DNA of 64,000 bases from Hoeflea sp. 108 (GTDB taxonomy: Bacteria > Pseudomonadota > Alphaproteobacteria > Rhizobiales > Rhizobiaceae). The DNA is taken from positions 1-64,000 of the forward strand of contig NZ_KB890026.1 in NCBI RefSeq assembly GCF_000372965.1. Direction: 5' to 3'. The translations under genes were made by a program, and so were the position numbers. This document shows positions 1 to 8,726 of the stretch, one piece after another. Positions within the stretch are counted from its first letter, which is position 1. Every line of letters starts with the position of its first letter. Below the pieces are notes generated by a model that worked only from the letters and a program-made list of their open reading frames with translations, did not search any database and had not been told where the DNA came from.

Positions 1-59
1 CGTCACAGCGGTAAGACAGAACACAGAGTCAGGATAACTCAGTGGTTCCCGCTACCGAA

Positions 60-161
60 TACGATGGCGACGACGCCGAGATCGTCGGCGAAATCGACCC
101 CTTCGCCTCATGACGAGGCGAAGATCGTATCCGCCGACGCGAAAACCTCAGTGGTTTTCGC
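60..161. repeat. Cluster of inverted repeats
   Basis: Two perfect short hairpins lie close together. CTTCGCCTC (101-109) pairs with GAGGCGAAG (115-123), and GCGAAAACC (139-147) pairs with GGTTTTCGC (153-161). The first is enclosed by a further pair, ATACGAT near 60 and ATCGTAT near 124-130. The motif CTCAGTGGTT occurs twice (about 39-48 and 147-156). No gene is seen in bases 1-255. The structure could be a transcript end, a protein-binding site or an intergenic repeat; the sequence does not decide. Confidence 0.5.
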
Positions 162-255
162 ACGCGGCGGCACCGATCTGTTGCCATGCTCGACGTTGCG
201 GCGCGGTGGCGGTGGAAGGCGCAGCCGTTAGGGCATTCCTATCGGAGACACCACC

Positions 256-749
256 ATGATCATTCTCGGCATCCTCGTCTGCATTGCTCCAATCGGCTTC
301 TTTTGCTGGTTGCTGTTTACGCTCGCCCTGTTAACGCTGCCATTCGTCGGTGCGAGCACGGGCATGTGGACGATGAATTCCGGTACTGGATGGCTTGGCG
401 CCATTCCTGTCGGAGCGCTGTCCGCTGTTTTCACCATCGTAGCAGGCCAACTCCTGCTTGGAGCCGTTCGCCGGCTCTGAGCGACGTTTGCGATCGCACT
501 GGTCTTCGTCGCACCCGCCGTTGTTTCCTGGTACTATTCCACCATGGCATCGTGAAGCACTTGATGTCTTCTGAAGCAGAGCAAATCGTCTTCTCAATCA
601 TCGGTCCTGTCGCCGTCGGCGTTGCAGCGTTCTTGCGGATCGCCGGAATAGCAAGTAGCGGCCAACCCGGTCAGGGGCTCGCCCAGGCTTGGGTCGTCAC
701 TCACCACCGGCAAACCAGACGAGACGATGTATGCCCTTCTCGAATATAG
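256..749 (+). pseudogene. Decayed small membrane protein, DUF736-neighbourhood type
   Basis: An open frame from the ATG at 256 encodes a strongly hydrophobic N-terminus (MIILGILVCIAPIGFFCWLL) that resembles a family of about 130-150 residue membrane proteins found beside DUF736 genes on rhizobial plasmids. The frame meets a TGA at 478-480, but the same frame continues with family-like sequence (FAIALVFVAPAVVSWYYS). The similarity then moves to another frame near 540 (SSEAEQIVFSIIGPVAVGVA). One in-frame stop plus one frameshift make this a pseudogene. The family match is from memory of the sequence pattern; the interruptions are seen directly. Function of the family is unknown. Confidence 0.6.
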
Positions 750-1303
750 GGTCTGGATAGAACGCAGCGACGAGCTGGATTGCCGTAGCGACCGCGATGG
801 CAGCCGCGTAGGGCGCGTTTGAACCGGCATGCCATCTGAGGCGGCATGACCAAACGAGACCGGGGCCGTATTGGTGGCGCACGAATGCGGAGCCCGGACA
901 ACCCAAGCTTGAGCCAGAGGCAAGGGTGAGATCGGCGGATAACGGTGCCGCGGCAACTCTCAAGCGACGATGGGCGCCAAATTCTCCGTCTGGCCTCCGT
1001 TCAACGAGCGCTCCAAACGGCCTCTCCAATGGGCTGATCTCGCCGAAGGACGGCTGACGCCTCGACTGTCTATGCCGCAACAGCGCGTCTCAACTTTCTT
1101 CCCCTGTCGGCACCCACCCCATGCAGCGAGCTGCCTGTGGACCCCGGGGTGGCCGCCATTCCTCGCGAGACAAGAAACTCGATCCTGCGCCGTCCTCCGC
1201 TCTGCTTCAGTCGCAAGCGATGCGTCGTCACTCGCCTCCGGCCCACCGATCGCCATCGAGGCCGCATGGTGCGGTCTCGGGAACGGAAAAACGGAGAAAT
1301 ACC
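750..1303. other. No recognisable gene
   Basis: About 550 bases between the decayed membrane gene and DUF736. Open frames on both strands have arginine/serine-rich compositions typical of out-of-frame reading and show no recognisable motif. The DUF736 promoter is presumably here, but no clear -35/-10 pair was identified. Confidence 0.4.
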
Positions 1304-1630
1304 ATGGCGACCATCGGCACTTTCAAGAAGGCCGGCTCGAACGAGTTCACCGGCGAAATCGTCACCCTCAGCGTCCAGGCCAAGGGCGTTCGCATCGTCC
1401 CCGACACCCGCGCCACCGGCGACAACGCCCCCAGCCACCGCGTTCTAGTCGGCCGCGCCGAAATCGGCGCCGCCTGGACCAAGTGCTCCAACGAGGGCCG
1501 CGATTACCTGGGCCTCAAGCTCGACGATCCGAGCTTCAACGCCCCGATCTACGCCAACCTCTTCGACGATGAGGAAGGTGACACATTCTCACTAATCTGG
1601 TCCCGCCCGAGCGGTCGGCGCGGCGATTAA
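1304..1630 (+). CDS. DUF736 family protein
   Basis: This 108-residue protein starts MATIGTFKKAGSNEFTGEI and matches the DUF736 family throughout (N-terminal GxFK, central IVPDTRATGDNAPSHRVLVG, then WTKCSNEGRDYLGLKLDDPSF). The family is small, probably cytoplasmic and abundant on alphaproteobacterial plasmids and integrative elements close to tra genes. Its biochemical role is not established. The ATG at 1304 is chosen because GGAGAAAT lies just upstream and the conserved family start falls there; a longer frame opens at 1121 but its extra residues are not family-like. A strong terminator follows 10 bases after the stop, so it looks like a single-gene unit. Confidence 0.88.
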   Translation: MATIGTFKKAGSNEFTGEIVTLSVQAKGVRIVPDTRATGDNAPSHRVLVGRAEIGAAWTKCSNEGRDYLGLKLDDPSFNAPIYANLFDDEEGDTFSLIWSRPSGRRGD

Positions 1631-1640
1631 GCCCAAACAA

Positions 1641-1671
1641 GGCCCCGGCCGGATCGGCCGGGGTCTTTCTT
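1641..1671 (+). terminator. Rho-independent terminator after DUF736
   Basis: A GC-rich stem (GGCCCCGGCC / GGCCGGGGTC with a short GATC-containing loop) is followed by TCTTTCTT. It begins 10 bases past the DUF736 stop codon. Confidence 0.8.
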
Positions 1672-1742
1672 CATGTGCTGCCCTGCCGGCTAGCTGGCCC
1701 CTCCAGCATTACGGCTTGTCGCCTTTCGTTGTTGTTTCCGCT

Positions 1743-2051
1743 CTAAGAGGAGCGTTCGGCTTCAACTCTGCTAACGCGCGATCCCTTGAATTCCTGCAAT
1801 TGCTCGGCCCCAGGAACGCAGTATCCCCGCCGCTTTTTCATCGTCTCCAAGCGTCTCAGGGCTCGATGCGCCTCATCGGGGCCATCGAAGGTTTCGATCA
1901 TCACTTGTCCGTTGGCACCAATTCTTCCCCAGTTCCGAATGACCGACACGCCTCCAAACAAAGTCGGCTGGAGCGTTAGGCTGTAGAACCGGCGCATGTT
2001 CAGGGCCGGATCGACGCGGTGCAGATGAATATCGTTCAAGGGCGCAAGCAT
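1743..2051 (-). CDS. WGR domain-containing protein
   Basis: A protein of about 102 residues consisting almost only of a WGR domain: a beta-rich start (HRVDPALNMRRFYSLTLQPT), then VIRNWGRIGANGQVMIETFD with the name-giving WGR triplet, and an alpha-helical end (EAHRALRRLETMKKRRGY). WGR domains bind nucleic acid in PARPs and polyA polymerase regulators. Stand-alone versions like this are common on rhizobial plasmids, function unknown. The start at 2051 is taken because the domain begins just after it; an upstream alternative at 2105 adds a Cys/Trp-rich stretch unlike the family, and no strong ribosome binding site decides. It is transcribed away from traG, which starts far upstream on the same strand. 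Confidence 0.8.
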   Translation of the reverse strand: MLAPLNDIHLHRVDPALNMRRFYSLTLQPTLFGGVSVIRNWGRIGANGQVMIETFDGPDEAHRALRRLETMKKRRGYCVPGAEQLQEFKGSRVSRVEAERSS

Positions 2052-2232
2052 GACAGACAGTCTCGGTGCGAATGCGCGCCAGGTCCAACAACATGTTTGA
2101 ATCATTCCACCGTGATCGATTCATTGCGATGATGTTTCTTGCCGGGGTGAAACGCAGACCGCGCTTCTGCAAAATTGGTTGTGCGTTACGGCCATGGATT
2201 TCGATGCGCGCAGTTGGTTTGGACTCCCCTAC

Positions 2233-4149
2233 TTATGCTTCGTTTTCTCTGCGGTGGAATCTGTTCTTGGCGACACATGCCCTCATGTCATCACGCCGGA
2301 ACCAGACCGCACGCCCGCATCGGAGCGGCGGGTTGCCGGCCGTGAATACGATCTGCTCGTCGGAGCGCATGCGCATAACCTCGTCAGGCAGGATCAGGGG
2401 ACGCCGGTAAAGCTGCTTTGATCGCGACCGCGTAGATCCGGACATTTGGCTGGTACGGCTCGTCTGGTCGACTTCGACAGTAGTGTCGCCGCAGCGCCTC
2501 GAGATGTACTCGGCAGTATCAGGATCGTTGATAGCCGCGAAACTGATCCACGATGCGCTTTCGAACCATTTGCTCGTAGCTTCCCGGCCGCCATAGGTCT
2601 CGCGCATTTGCCCGATAGACTGGAAGATCATGATGAGCGTCAGGCCATATTTGCGCCCGGCATCGCGCGCTGTTTCGAGTATGCCGAGATAGCCGAGCCG
2701 GGCCACCTCATCGAGCATGAACAGCGTCTTTGCTGCGATAGCGCCCTTTCGATTGTAGATTGCGTTCATAAGAGCGCCGATGATGACACGGGCAAGACCT
2801 GGGTGAGCACCCAAAACCTTTAGGTCGAGCGCGATGAAAAGGTCGATATCGCCATTTGCCAGGTCGTCGGTTGCGAATGCATTGCCGGATACGAGCGCCG
2901 CATAGTTCGGATAAGAAAGCCAGTGTGTCTCCTTGACGGCGTTGGCATAGACACCCGAAAATGTTTCCGGGGTCATGTTCACGAATGCAGCAACGTTCTC
3001 CTTCACAAATTCGGACGCCGACTGCTGATGAATTTGCGTGAGACGTTCTCGCAGCTTCGGCTCAGGTTCGGACAGGTTGGAGCGCACTTGTCTAAGGGTT
3101 TGGCGTCTGGGTTCCGTATGCCCGGACAGGCAGACGTCGGCGATCAGCGCGATGAGGAGTTGCAGGGCGGAGGCACGGAAAAAGTCGTCTCGTGCGGAGG
3201 CCTGTCGGGCATTTTCGCTCATGACCCAGGTTGCAACAGCCGCAATGTCCTCTTCCTTCGTGCCTCCAAAGCGCCCGATCCAGTCGAGGGCATTGAACCC
3301 AATGGCGGCATTGGCGGGGTCTAGAACGACGACATTGCGGCCGGCTTTGCGGCGATGTTCTATCACCATCGGCGCAACCTCCAATGATGGATCAAGTACC
3401 ACGAGGCCTTCACCCCATTTCAGTGCGGTGGGGACCGTGACCGAAGTGGTTTTGAAGCCGCCGGAGCCGGCAAAGGCGATACCATGACACGAACCGAAGG
3501 ATCCATCGAAACAGAGCAGCGGTGAACGCCCACCTGCGCCCCAATTTTCCCTTTTGTCGGCGCGAAAGACCATTGCGGACACGCTGTCGCGATCGACGCG
3601 ATAGCATTCACCGACAACTATGCCGCCAGTGCCTGGAAAGAGCCGTTCGGCATCGCGCATGCTCATCCATTCTGCTTCGCCATGAACCGCGCGTTTGCCG
3701 CGAATGCGGACTGGGAGAGGTCTGACAAATGCGGCGTTGCCTTTGACGGTGACACGAAGCGCAAAGAAGCCTGATAAGAGAGCAATGAGCGCGCCAGACA
3801 TAGTCGCGGGATCGGCAAAGGACAGTCCCGAGTCTCCGACCGTCCAGTGAGTGGAAAGCCTAATCTTCTCGCGGGCTACGGCAAGTATGACTGCCGCCGC
3901 ACTTCCCACCACGACGCTCCATCCGGCGGCTTTTATGTGTACGGCACCTGCTGCTGCAAAGAGCAAGATGACGCCTAAAATTCCTGACAAGGCAAAGGGC
4001 AGGGCAAGCCCGACACGACCGAGCATCAGGCGCGCGACATCGTTGGCTGCGAGCTGGGTTAACTTTTGTTCGACGCCATTGGTGACGAACAAAGTTGCGA
4101 CCATCAGTGTTGCAGGGATGATGGCCAGCAACAATCTATTCGCTGGCAT
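2233..4149 (-). CDS. traG: Ti-type conjugal transfer coupling protein TraG (VirD4 family)
   Basis: The type IV coupling protein is an inner-membrane ATPase that links the relaxosome to the mating channel. The 638-residue protein is normal for TraG of Ti/Ri-type plasmids. The first ~130 residues contain several membrane segments (LLLAIIPATLMVATLFV; ALPFALSGILGVILLFAAAG). A Walker A variant GSGGFKTTS sits near residue 230 and a Walker B LFMLDEVARLG near 460; the C-terminus is basic. The atypical Phe-Lys P-loop is usual for this subfamily. It is the third gene of a leftward traC-traD-traG unit, its start overlapping the end of traD by 14 bases. No truncation is seen. Confidence 0.95.
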   Translation of the reverse strand: MPANRLLLAIIPATLMVATLFVTNGVEQKLTQLAANDVARLMLGRVGLALPFALSGILGVILLFAAAGAVHIKAAGWSVVVGSAAAVILAVAREKIRLSTHWTVGDSGLSFADPATMSGALIALLSGFFALRVTVKGNAAFVRPLPVRIRGKRAVHGEAEWMSMRDAERLFPGTGGIVVGECYRVDRDSVSAMVFRADKRENWGAGGRSPLLCFDGSFGSCHGIAFAGSGGFKTTSVTVPTALKWGEGLVVLDPSLEVAPMVIEHRRKAGRNVVVLDPANAAIGFNALDWIGRFGGTKEEDIAAVATWVMSENARQASARDDFFRASALQLLIALIADVCLSGHTEPRRQTLRQVRSNLSEPEPKLRERLTQIHQQSASEFVKENVAAFVNMTPETFSGVYANAVKETHWLSYPNYAALVSGNAFATDDLANGDIDLFIALDLKVLGAHPGLARVIIGALMNAIYNRKGAIAAKTLFMLDEVARLGYLGILETARDAGRKYGLTLIMIFQSIGQMRETYGGREATSKWFESASWISFAAINDPDTAEYISRRCGDTTVEVDQTSRTSQMSGSTRSRSKQLYRRPLILPDEVMRMRSDEQIVFTAGNPPLRCGRAVWFRRDDMRACVAKNRFHRRENEA

Positions 4150-4369
4150 GATCCGATCCCTTCACGATGGTTCCTTCCGGCCTGGATCGCTCGTTTTCGT
4201 CCCCTTTGAGTTTCTGGCGTGCATCTGGCATCAGGCCAAGCATATGCGCGTGCTTCTCATGGAGACGACCCGCTTTCACCATTTGGGCACCTTGCTCAAT
4301 CTCCTCTCGCGTATTCTGTTTGCGGACCTTTGATCTGACCATTCGTGACATACGTTCAAGCCTCGCCAT
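4136..4369 (-). CDS. traD: Conjugal transfer protein TraD (Ti-type)
   Basis: A 77-residue basic protein (MARLERMSRMVRSKVRKQNT, then REEIEQGAQMVKAGRLHEKH). It matches the small Ti-type TraD, an accessory protein of DNA transfer unrelated to F-plasmid TraD. The start at 4369 is picked from the family N-terminus. It overlaps traC upstream and traG downstream by 14 bases each, indicating translational coupling. Its molecular role is poorly defined; an auxiliary DNA-processing role at oriT is inferred from genetics of the family. Confidence 0.85.
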   Translation of the reverse strand: MARLERMSRMVRSKVRKQNTREEIEQGAQMVKAGRLHEKHAHMLGLMPDARQKLKGDENERSRPEGTIVKGSDHASE

Positions 4370-4643
4370 TGCCCCCTGCAGCCGGGCTAGACGCGACCGA
4401 GGCGGCCGCAGTCCTGGCGGCTTTCCCACTCCTGCTTCCAGATGATTTCTCAGCTCTGTCGCGAAATCGCGCCGCGAATTCCTCGAACGCCGCCAGCAAT
4501 TCTCCTTCTTCGATCTCGATTTCGCCAATTCCGGCCCTGAGTGCTATCCGCCCAACGCGCTCTGCCTCGCGCGTTTCGGCCTGTCTCAGCTGATCCTGCA
4601 GGCGGGCGATCTCTTCCCTGATTTTCGATGACTGCTTCTTCAT
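4356..4643 (-). CDS. traC: Conjugal transfer protein TraC (Ti-type)
   Basis: This 95-residue protein starts MKKQSSKIREEIARLQDQLR, an amphipathic helical/coiled-coil segment, followed by an acidic central part (EIEIEEGELLAAFEEF) and an Ala/Ser-rich tail. It matches Ti-type TraC, an accessory DNA-processing protein that helps the TraA relaxase. It is the first gene of the leftward traCDG unit, and the 256 bases between it and the divergent traA contain the putative oriT. Its promoter must lie in that shared region. Confidence 0.85.
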   Translation of the reverse strand: MKKQSSKIREEIARLQDQLRQAETREAERVGRIALRAGIGEIEIEEGELLAAFEEFAARFRDRAEKSSGSRSGKAARTAAASVASSPAAGGNGEA

Positions 4644-4788
4644 TTCGGGACGTCTTTCCGTTGCTGTGGATTGATCGAAGCATCAGGCGAGGATTGCCGG
4701 GGAGGGCACGGAGTGCATCCCCGTTTATTGCGCAGTCGGCAGAACTGACGCCCTCAACGATGATCCCGTCGTTCCGAAGGAGCGGATC

Positions 4789-4826
4789 AAGGGCGCAATT
4801 ATACGTCGCTCACGCGACGTCTTGCT
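4789..4826. other. Putative origin of conjugal transfer (oriT), Ti/RSF1010 type
   Basis: Between divergent traC and traA is AAGGGCGCAATTA followed by TACGTCGCTCACGCGACGT, in which ACGTCGC (4803-4809) and GCGACGT (4814-4820) form a perfect stem with a TCAC loop. The AGGGCGC core followed by an AT-rich stretch matches what I recall of Ti-plasmid oriT and the RSF1010/R1162 nick region, where TraA/MobA-type relaxases cut. The position between traC and traA is also where oriT lies in Ti plasmids. The nick site itself is inferred by analogy. Confidence 0.8.
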
Positions 4827-4899
4827 CACCGACCTACCGACCCAGCAGCTCCCGACGAACGCTCGAGTGTCCGTTCTTTGTTTAGGAGCAATTTCTGAC

Positions 4900-7800
4900 A
4901 TGGCTGTGCCCCACTTTTCCATTTCCATCGTCAGCAGCGGCGACGGCCGCAGCGTGCTGCTGTCGGCCGCCTACCGGCATTGCGCGAAAATGGACTACGA
5001 GAGGGAAGCGAGATCGGTCGACTACACACGCAAGCAGGGGCTTCGGTACGAGGCGTTCTCAACGCCACCTGATGCGCCGTATTGGCTGCGCGGGCTGATC
5101 GCCGACCGTTCAGTGGCAGGTGCGTCGGAAGCCTTCTGGAACAAGGTGGAGGCTTTTGAGAAACGCTCGGACGCTCAGCTTGCCAAGGATATCACCATTG
5201 CGTTGCCGTTGGAGCTGTCGGTCGAGCAGAACATCACGCTCGTCAGTGATTTCGTCGAGCAACACATTCTTGCCAACGGCATGGTTGCGGACTGGGTCTA
5301 TCACGATGCACCTGGCAACCCGCATGTCCATCTGATGACGACATTGCGACCTCTGGTTGAGGATGGCTTCGGTCCCAAAAAGGTTCCTGTCATTGATGAT
5401 AATGGCAAGGTGGTTCGCACCAAGGCGGGCAAGATCGTCTATGAACTTTGGGCCGGTGGTAGGGGTGACTTCATGACCCTTCGCAACGCCTGGTTCGAGA
5501 CGCAGAACCGGCATCTGTCTCTTGGCGGGATCGACCTGCGCATTGATGGCCGCTCTTATGCCGAGCGCGGCATCGATCTCGTCCCAACCAGCCATATCGG
5601 CGTTGGCGCCAAGGCGATCCAGCGCAAATCAGCGGGCGAGAGACGTGAACTGTCGCTTGAACGAATCGACGTGCTTGAAGCCAGACGCAAGGAGAATGTT
5701 AGCCGGATCCTGAGGCGTCCCGAGATCGTGCTCGACGTCATCTCATCGGAGAAAAGCGTCTTTGACGAGCGCGACATCGCCAAGATCCTGCATCGATATG
5801 TCGATGAAGCCGCAATGTTCCAGCACCTGATGTTACGCATTCTGCAAAGCCCCGAGGCACTACGCATCGAGCGCGACGGTATCGACCTTGCATCGGGAGC
5901 AAGAATCCGTTCCCGCTTCACGACGCGAGAGCTGATCCGCATCGAGGCCAGGATGGCAAAGCAATCGCTGTGGCTTTCTCGTCGCCCAACACATGGCGTT
6001 CAAGGGAAGGTTCTGGACTGCGTTCTGTCGCGCCATTCGCGACTGTCCCAGGAGCAGCGTGTCGCCATCGCGCATGTGGCGAAAGAGGGGCGGATTGCAG
6101 CTGTCGTCGGCCGGGCCGGCACGGGCAAGACCACCCTGATGACGGCAGCACGCGAGGCCTGGGAACTTGCCGGCTATCGTGTTGTCGGCGCTGCCCTTGC
6201 CGGCAAGGCAGCGGAAGGTCTCGAGACGGAAGCGGGTATCGTCAGCCGCAGTCTGGCGTCATGGGAACTGCGCTGGAAACAGGGCAGGGACATGCTCGAC
6301 AATCGCACAGTGTTTGTTCTCGACGAGGCCGGCATGGTTGGCTCAAAGCAGATGGCCCTAGTCGTCGAAGCGGCAACCAAGGCAGCTGCAAAGCTGGTGC
6401 TGATCGGCGATCCCGAACAACTCCAGCCGATTGAAGCAGGGGGCGCGTTTAGGGCCGTTGTCGACCTCATCGGTTATGCTGAACTTGAGACCATCTATCG
6501 CCAGCGCGAAGCGTGGATGAGAGCGGCTTCGCTCGATCTGGCACGTGGCCGAGTCGTACGGGCGCTCGGGCTTTATCGTCAGCATGGCAGAGTATGTGGG
6601 TCAGAGCTGAAGGCGCAGGCGATCGACAGTCTGATTGCTGATTGGAACAGGGACTATGATCCGACAAAGACAACACTCATCCTTGCCCATCTTCGACGTG
6701 ACGTGTGGGAGCTCAATCGTCACGCGCGCACAAAGCTCGTCGAGCGCGGGATCGTCGGCGTGGGACATGCCTTCCGCACCGAAGACGGTCTTCGCCAGTT
6801 CGATACCGGTGACCAGATTGTCTTCCTGAAGAACGAGACGTCGCTCGGTGTGAAGAACGGCATGATTGGGCAGATTGTCGAAGCGGCACCAAGCAGGATC
6901 GTTGCGGCGATCGGCAAGGGTAAGCATCGCCGGCTGGTGACAGTCGAGCAACGCTTCTATCCTTACATCGATCATGGCTATGCGACCACGATCCACAAGT
7001 CGCAAGGTTCGACCGTCGACCAGGTCAAGGTGCTGGCTTCTCTGTCATTGGATCGGCATCTGGCCTATGTCGCCTTGACCCGGCACCGGCAAGACTTGGC
7101 GCTCTACTATGGACGCCGATCCTTCGCCAAAATGGGCGGGCTCGAGAAGGTACTTTCGCGAACAAGTACCAAGGAAACCACGCTCGATTACGGGCGTGGC
7201 ACACTCTACCGACAGGCACTGCGTTTTGCGGAAAATCGCGGGCTGCGCATATCGCGTGTCGCGCGCACGCTGGTTCGTGACCGCCTCGACTGGGCGCTGC
7301 GCCAGAAGGAGCGGCTTGCCGATCTGGTGTGGCGACTCCGTGTGAGTGGCGAGCGCCTTGGCCTGTTCCAGCCCTCGATGCACATTCGGAAGGATGCCGA
7401 ACCCATGGTCGCAGCTGTCACGCTCTTTGCCAGATCGCTTGAAGACGTCGTAGAGCAAAGGCTTCTCATCGAGCCGGTTCTTGCAAAGCTATGGGAAGAG
7501 GTATCCACGCGTTTCCGTTATGTCTTTGCGGATCCCGAAACCGCCCTTCGGACGATGGATTTTGCCGCGGTTCTGGCTAACCCGACCAGCGCGGAACAAA
7601 CGCTCGCTCGGCTGGTCTGCGAGCCGGTATCGATTGGAGCATTGAAGGGGCGGACGGGTCTTCTTGCATCCAAAGCCGACAAGGAGGCGCGCCGTATCGC
7701 CGAGCTCAATTTGCCGACGCTGAAGCGAGACGTCGAGCGCTACCTGCGGCAGCGCAGGCTTGTGGCGGAAAAGATCGAAGACGAGGAGCAGGCCCGACGT

Positions 7801-8199
7801 CGTCGTGTCTCGATCGCCATTCCGGCATTGTCCGCGGCGGCGGGCGCCGCGCTCGAGAAGATTCACGAGGCGATCGACCGTATTGATTTTCCCGCCGTGG
7901 TCGATCGGGTCCTGGGCGATCACAAGACAAAGCTCGAGATCAACAATTTCAACCGGGCCATAGCCGAACGCTTCGGTGAGCGGACGTTGCTCAGCAGCTC
8001 GGCAAGGGAACCATCCGGCACTCTGTTCGACAAGGCCGCCGAAAGCCTTCCTCCTAACGCGCGCGAGAAGCTGAGAGAGGCCTGGCAGGTGATGCGAGCG
8101 GCCCAGTGGCTCGCTGAGCATGAGCGGACAACACAGACATTGAAGCAGACCGAGCATCTTCGCCTGACGTCAAGGCAGGGCATGGCATGGACGCAATGA
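4900..8199 (+). CDS. traA: Ti-type conjugative relaxase/helicase TraA
   Basis: TraA nicks oriT, stays bound to the transferred strand and unwinds it. The 1099-residue protein has an N-terminal MobA/MobL relaxase domain (start MAVPHFSISIVSSGDGRSV) with the metal-binding GNPHVHLMTT near residue 140. A TraI-like helicase domain follows with Walker A VVGRAGTGKTT near 405, VFVLDEAGMVGSKQ (Walker B) near 470 and the late motif GYATTIHKSQGSTVD near 695. The C-terminal ~350 residues are helical. Start at 4900 is supported by TTTAGGAGC upstream and by the family N-terminus. It is the first gene of the rightward traA-traF-traB unit and overlaps traF by 13 bases. Length and motifs look intact. Confidence 0.95.
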   Translation: MAVPHFSISIVSSGDGRSVLLSAAYRHCAKMDYEREARSVDYTRKQGLRYEAFSTPPDAPYWLRGLIADRSVAGASEAFWNKVEAFEKRSDAQLAKDITIALPLELSVEQNITLVSDFVEQHILANGMVADWVYHDAPGNPHVHLMTTLRPLVEDGFGPKKVPVIDDNGKVVRTKAGKIVYELWAGGRGDFMTLRNAWFETQNRHLSLGGIDLRIDGRSYAERGIDLVPTSHIGVGAKAIQRKSAGERRELSLERIDVLEARRKENVSRILRRPEIVLDVISSEKSVFDERDIAKILHRYVDEAAMFQHLMLRILQSPEALRIERDGIDLASGARIRSRFTTRELIRIEARMAKQSLWLSRRPTHGVQGKVLDCVLSRHSRLSQEQRVAIAHVAKEGRIAAVVGRAGTGKTTLMTAAREAWELAGYRVVGAALAGKAAEGLETEAGIVSRSLASWELRWKQGRDMLDNRTVFVLDEAGMVGSKQMALVVEAATKAAAKLVLIGDPEQLQPIEAGGAFRAVVDLIGYAELETIYRQREAWMRAASLDLARGRVVRALGLYRQHGRVCGSELKAQAIDSLIADWNRDYDPTKTTLILAHLRRDVWELNRHARTKLVERGIVGVGHAFRTEDGLRQFDTGDQIVFLKNETSLGVKNGMIGQIVEAAPSRIVAAIGKGKHRRLVTVEQRFYPYIDHGYATTIHKSQGSTVDQVKVLASLSLDRHLAYVALTRHRQDLALYYGRRSFAKMGGLEKVLSRTSTKETTLDYGRGTLYRQALRFAENRGLRISRVARTLVRDRLDWALRQKERLADLVWRLRVSGERLGLFQPSMHIRKDAEPMVAAVTLFARSLEDVVEQRLLIEPVLAKLWEEVSTRFRYVFADPETALRTMDFAAVLANPTSAEQTLARLVCEPVSIGALKGRTGLLASKADKEARRIAELNLPTLKRDVERYLRQRRLVAEKIEDEEQARRRRVSIAIPALSAAAGAALEKIHEAIDRIDFPAVVDRVLGDHKTKLEINNFNRAIAERFGERTLLSSSAREPSGTLFDKAAESLPPNAREKLREAWQVMRAAQWLAEHERTTQTLKQTEHLRLTSRQGMAWTQ

Positions 8200-8726
8200 G
8201 GCGCCGGCGCATCATTGGAATTCTCTTCATGGTGGTAGTTGCTGGGGCATTGCCTGCGATGACATGTTCAGTTGTTGGTTACAGGTTCAATCTCACGGCC
8301 AGCGCACCGCGTGGCCTTTGGCGCATTGAGGCTATGTACCGCAGCGCCGCGGTTGGAGACCTGGTTTTCATTTGCCCCCCCGATACTGCCACCTTCGAGA
8401 ACGCCTTCGGTCGAGGCTATCTTGGTCGCGGCCTTTGCCCAGGCGGCTTGGCGCCGCTGCTCAAGACCATAGCGGCTATCCCCGGCCAACACGTCACGAC
8501 CGGCAAGGATGTCGTCATCGACGGCAAGCATCTGGCTTCCTCAGACATCCGACACACGGACGGTCAGGGCAGGGCGGTTGTCCCCTTTGCTGGGGGAACA
8601 ATTCCGCAGGGCTACCTCTTCCTCCACTCAACGACGGCGAACTCATATGACTCCCGGTATTTCGGGCCCGTCCCCGCAAGCGGCCTCCTCGGCTATGCCC
8701 GGCCGATCATCACGTTCGATTTCTGA
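8187..8726 (+). CDS. traF: Conjugal transfer peptidase TraF (signal peptidase S26 family)
   Basis: A 179-residue protein with an N-terminal membrane anchor (IIGILFMVVVAGALPAMTC). A TraF/LepB-like catalytic domain follows: SAPRGLWRIE supplies the Ser nucleophile, and LLKTIAAIPGQHV near residue 90-105 supplies the Lys base. The closing YDSRYFGPVPASGLLGYARP is characteristic of the family. TraF of Ti/RP4 systems processes and cyclises the pilin in the periplasm. It overlaps the end of traA by 13 bases and the start of traB by about 32. ATG codons at 8187 and 8196 are both possible starts. Confidence 0.92.
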   Translation: MDAMRRRRIIGILFMVVVAGALPAMTCSVVGYRFNLTASAPRGLWRIEAMYRSAAVGDLVFICPPDTATFENAFGRGYLGRGLCPGGLAPLLKTIAAIPGQHVTTGKDVVIDGKHLASSDIRHTDGQGRAVVPFAGGTIPQGYLFLHSTTANSYDSRYFGPVPASGLLGYARPIITFDF

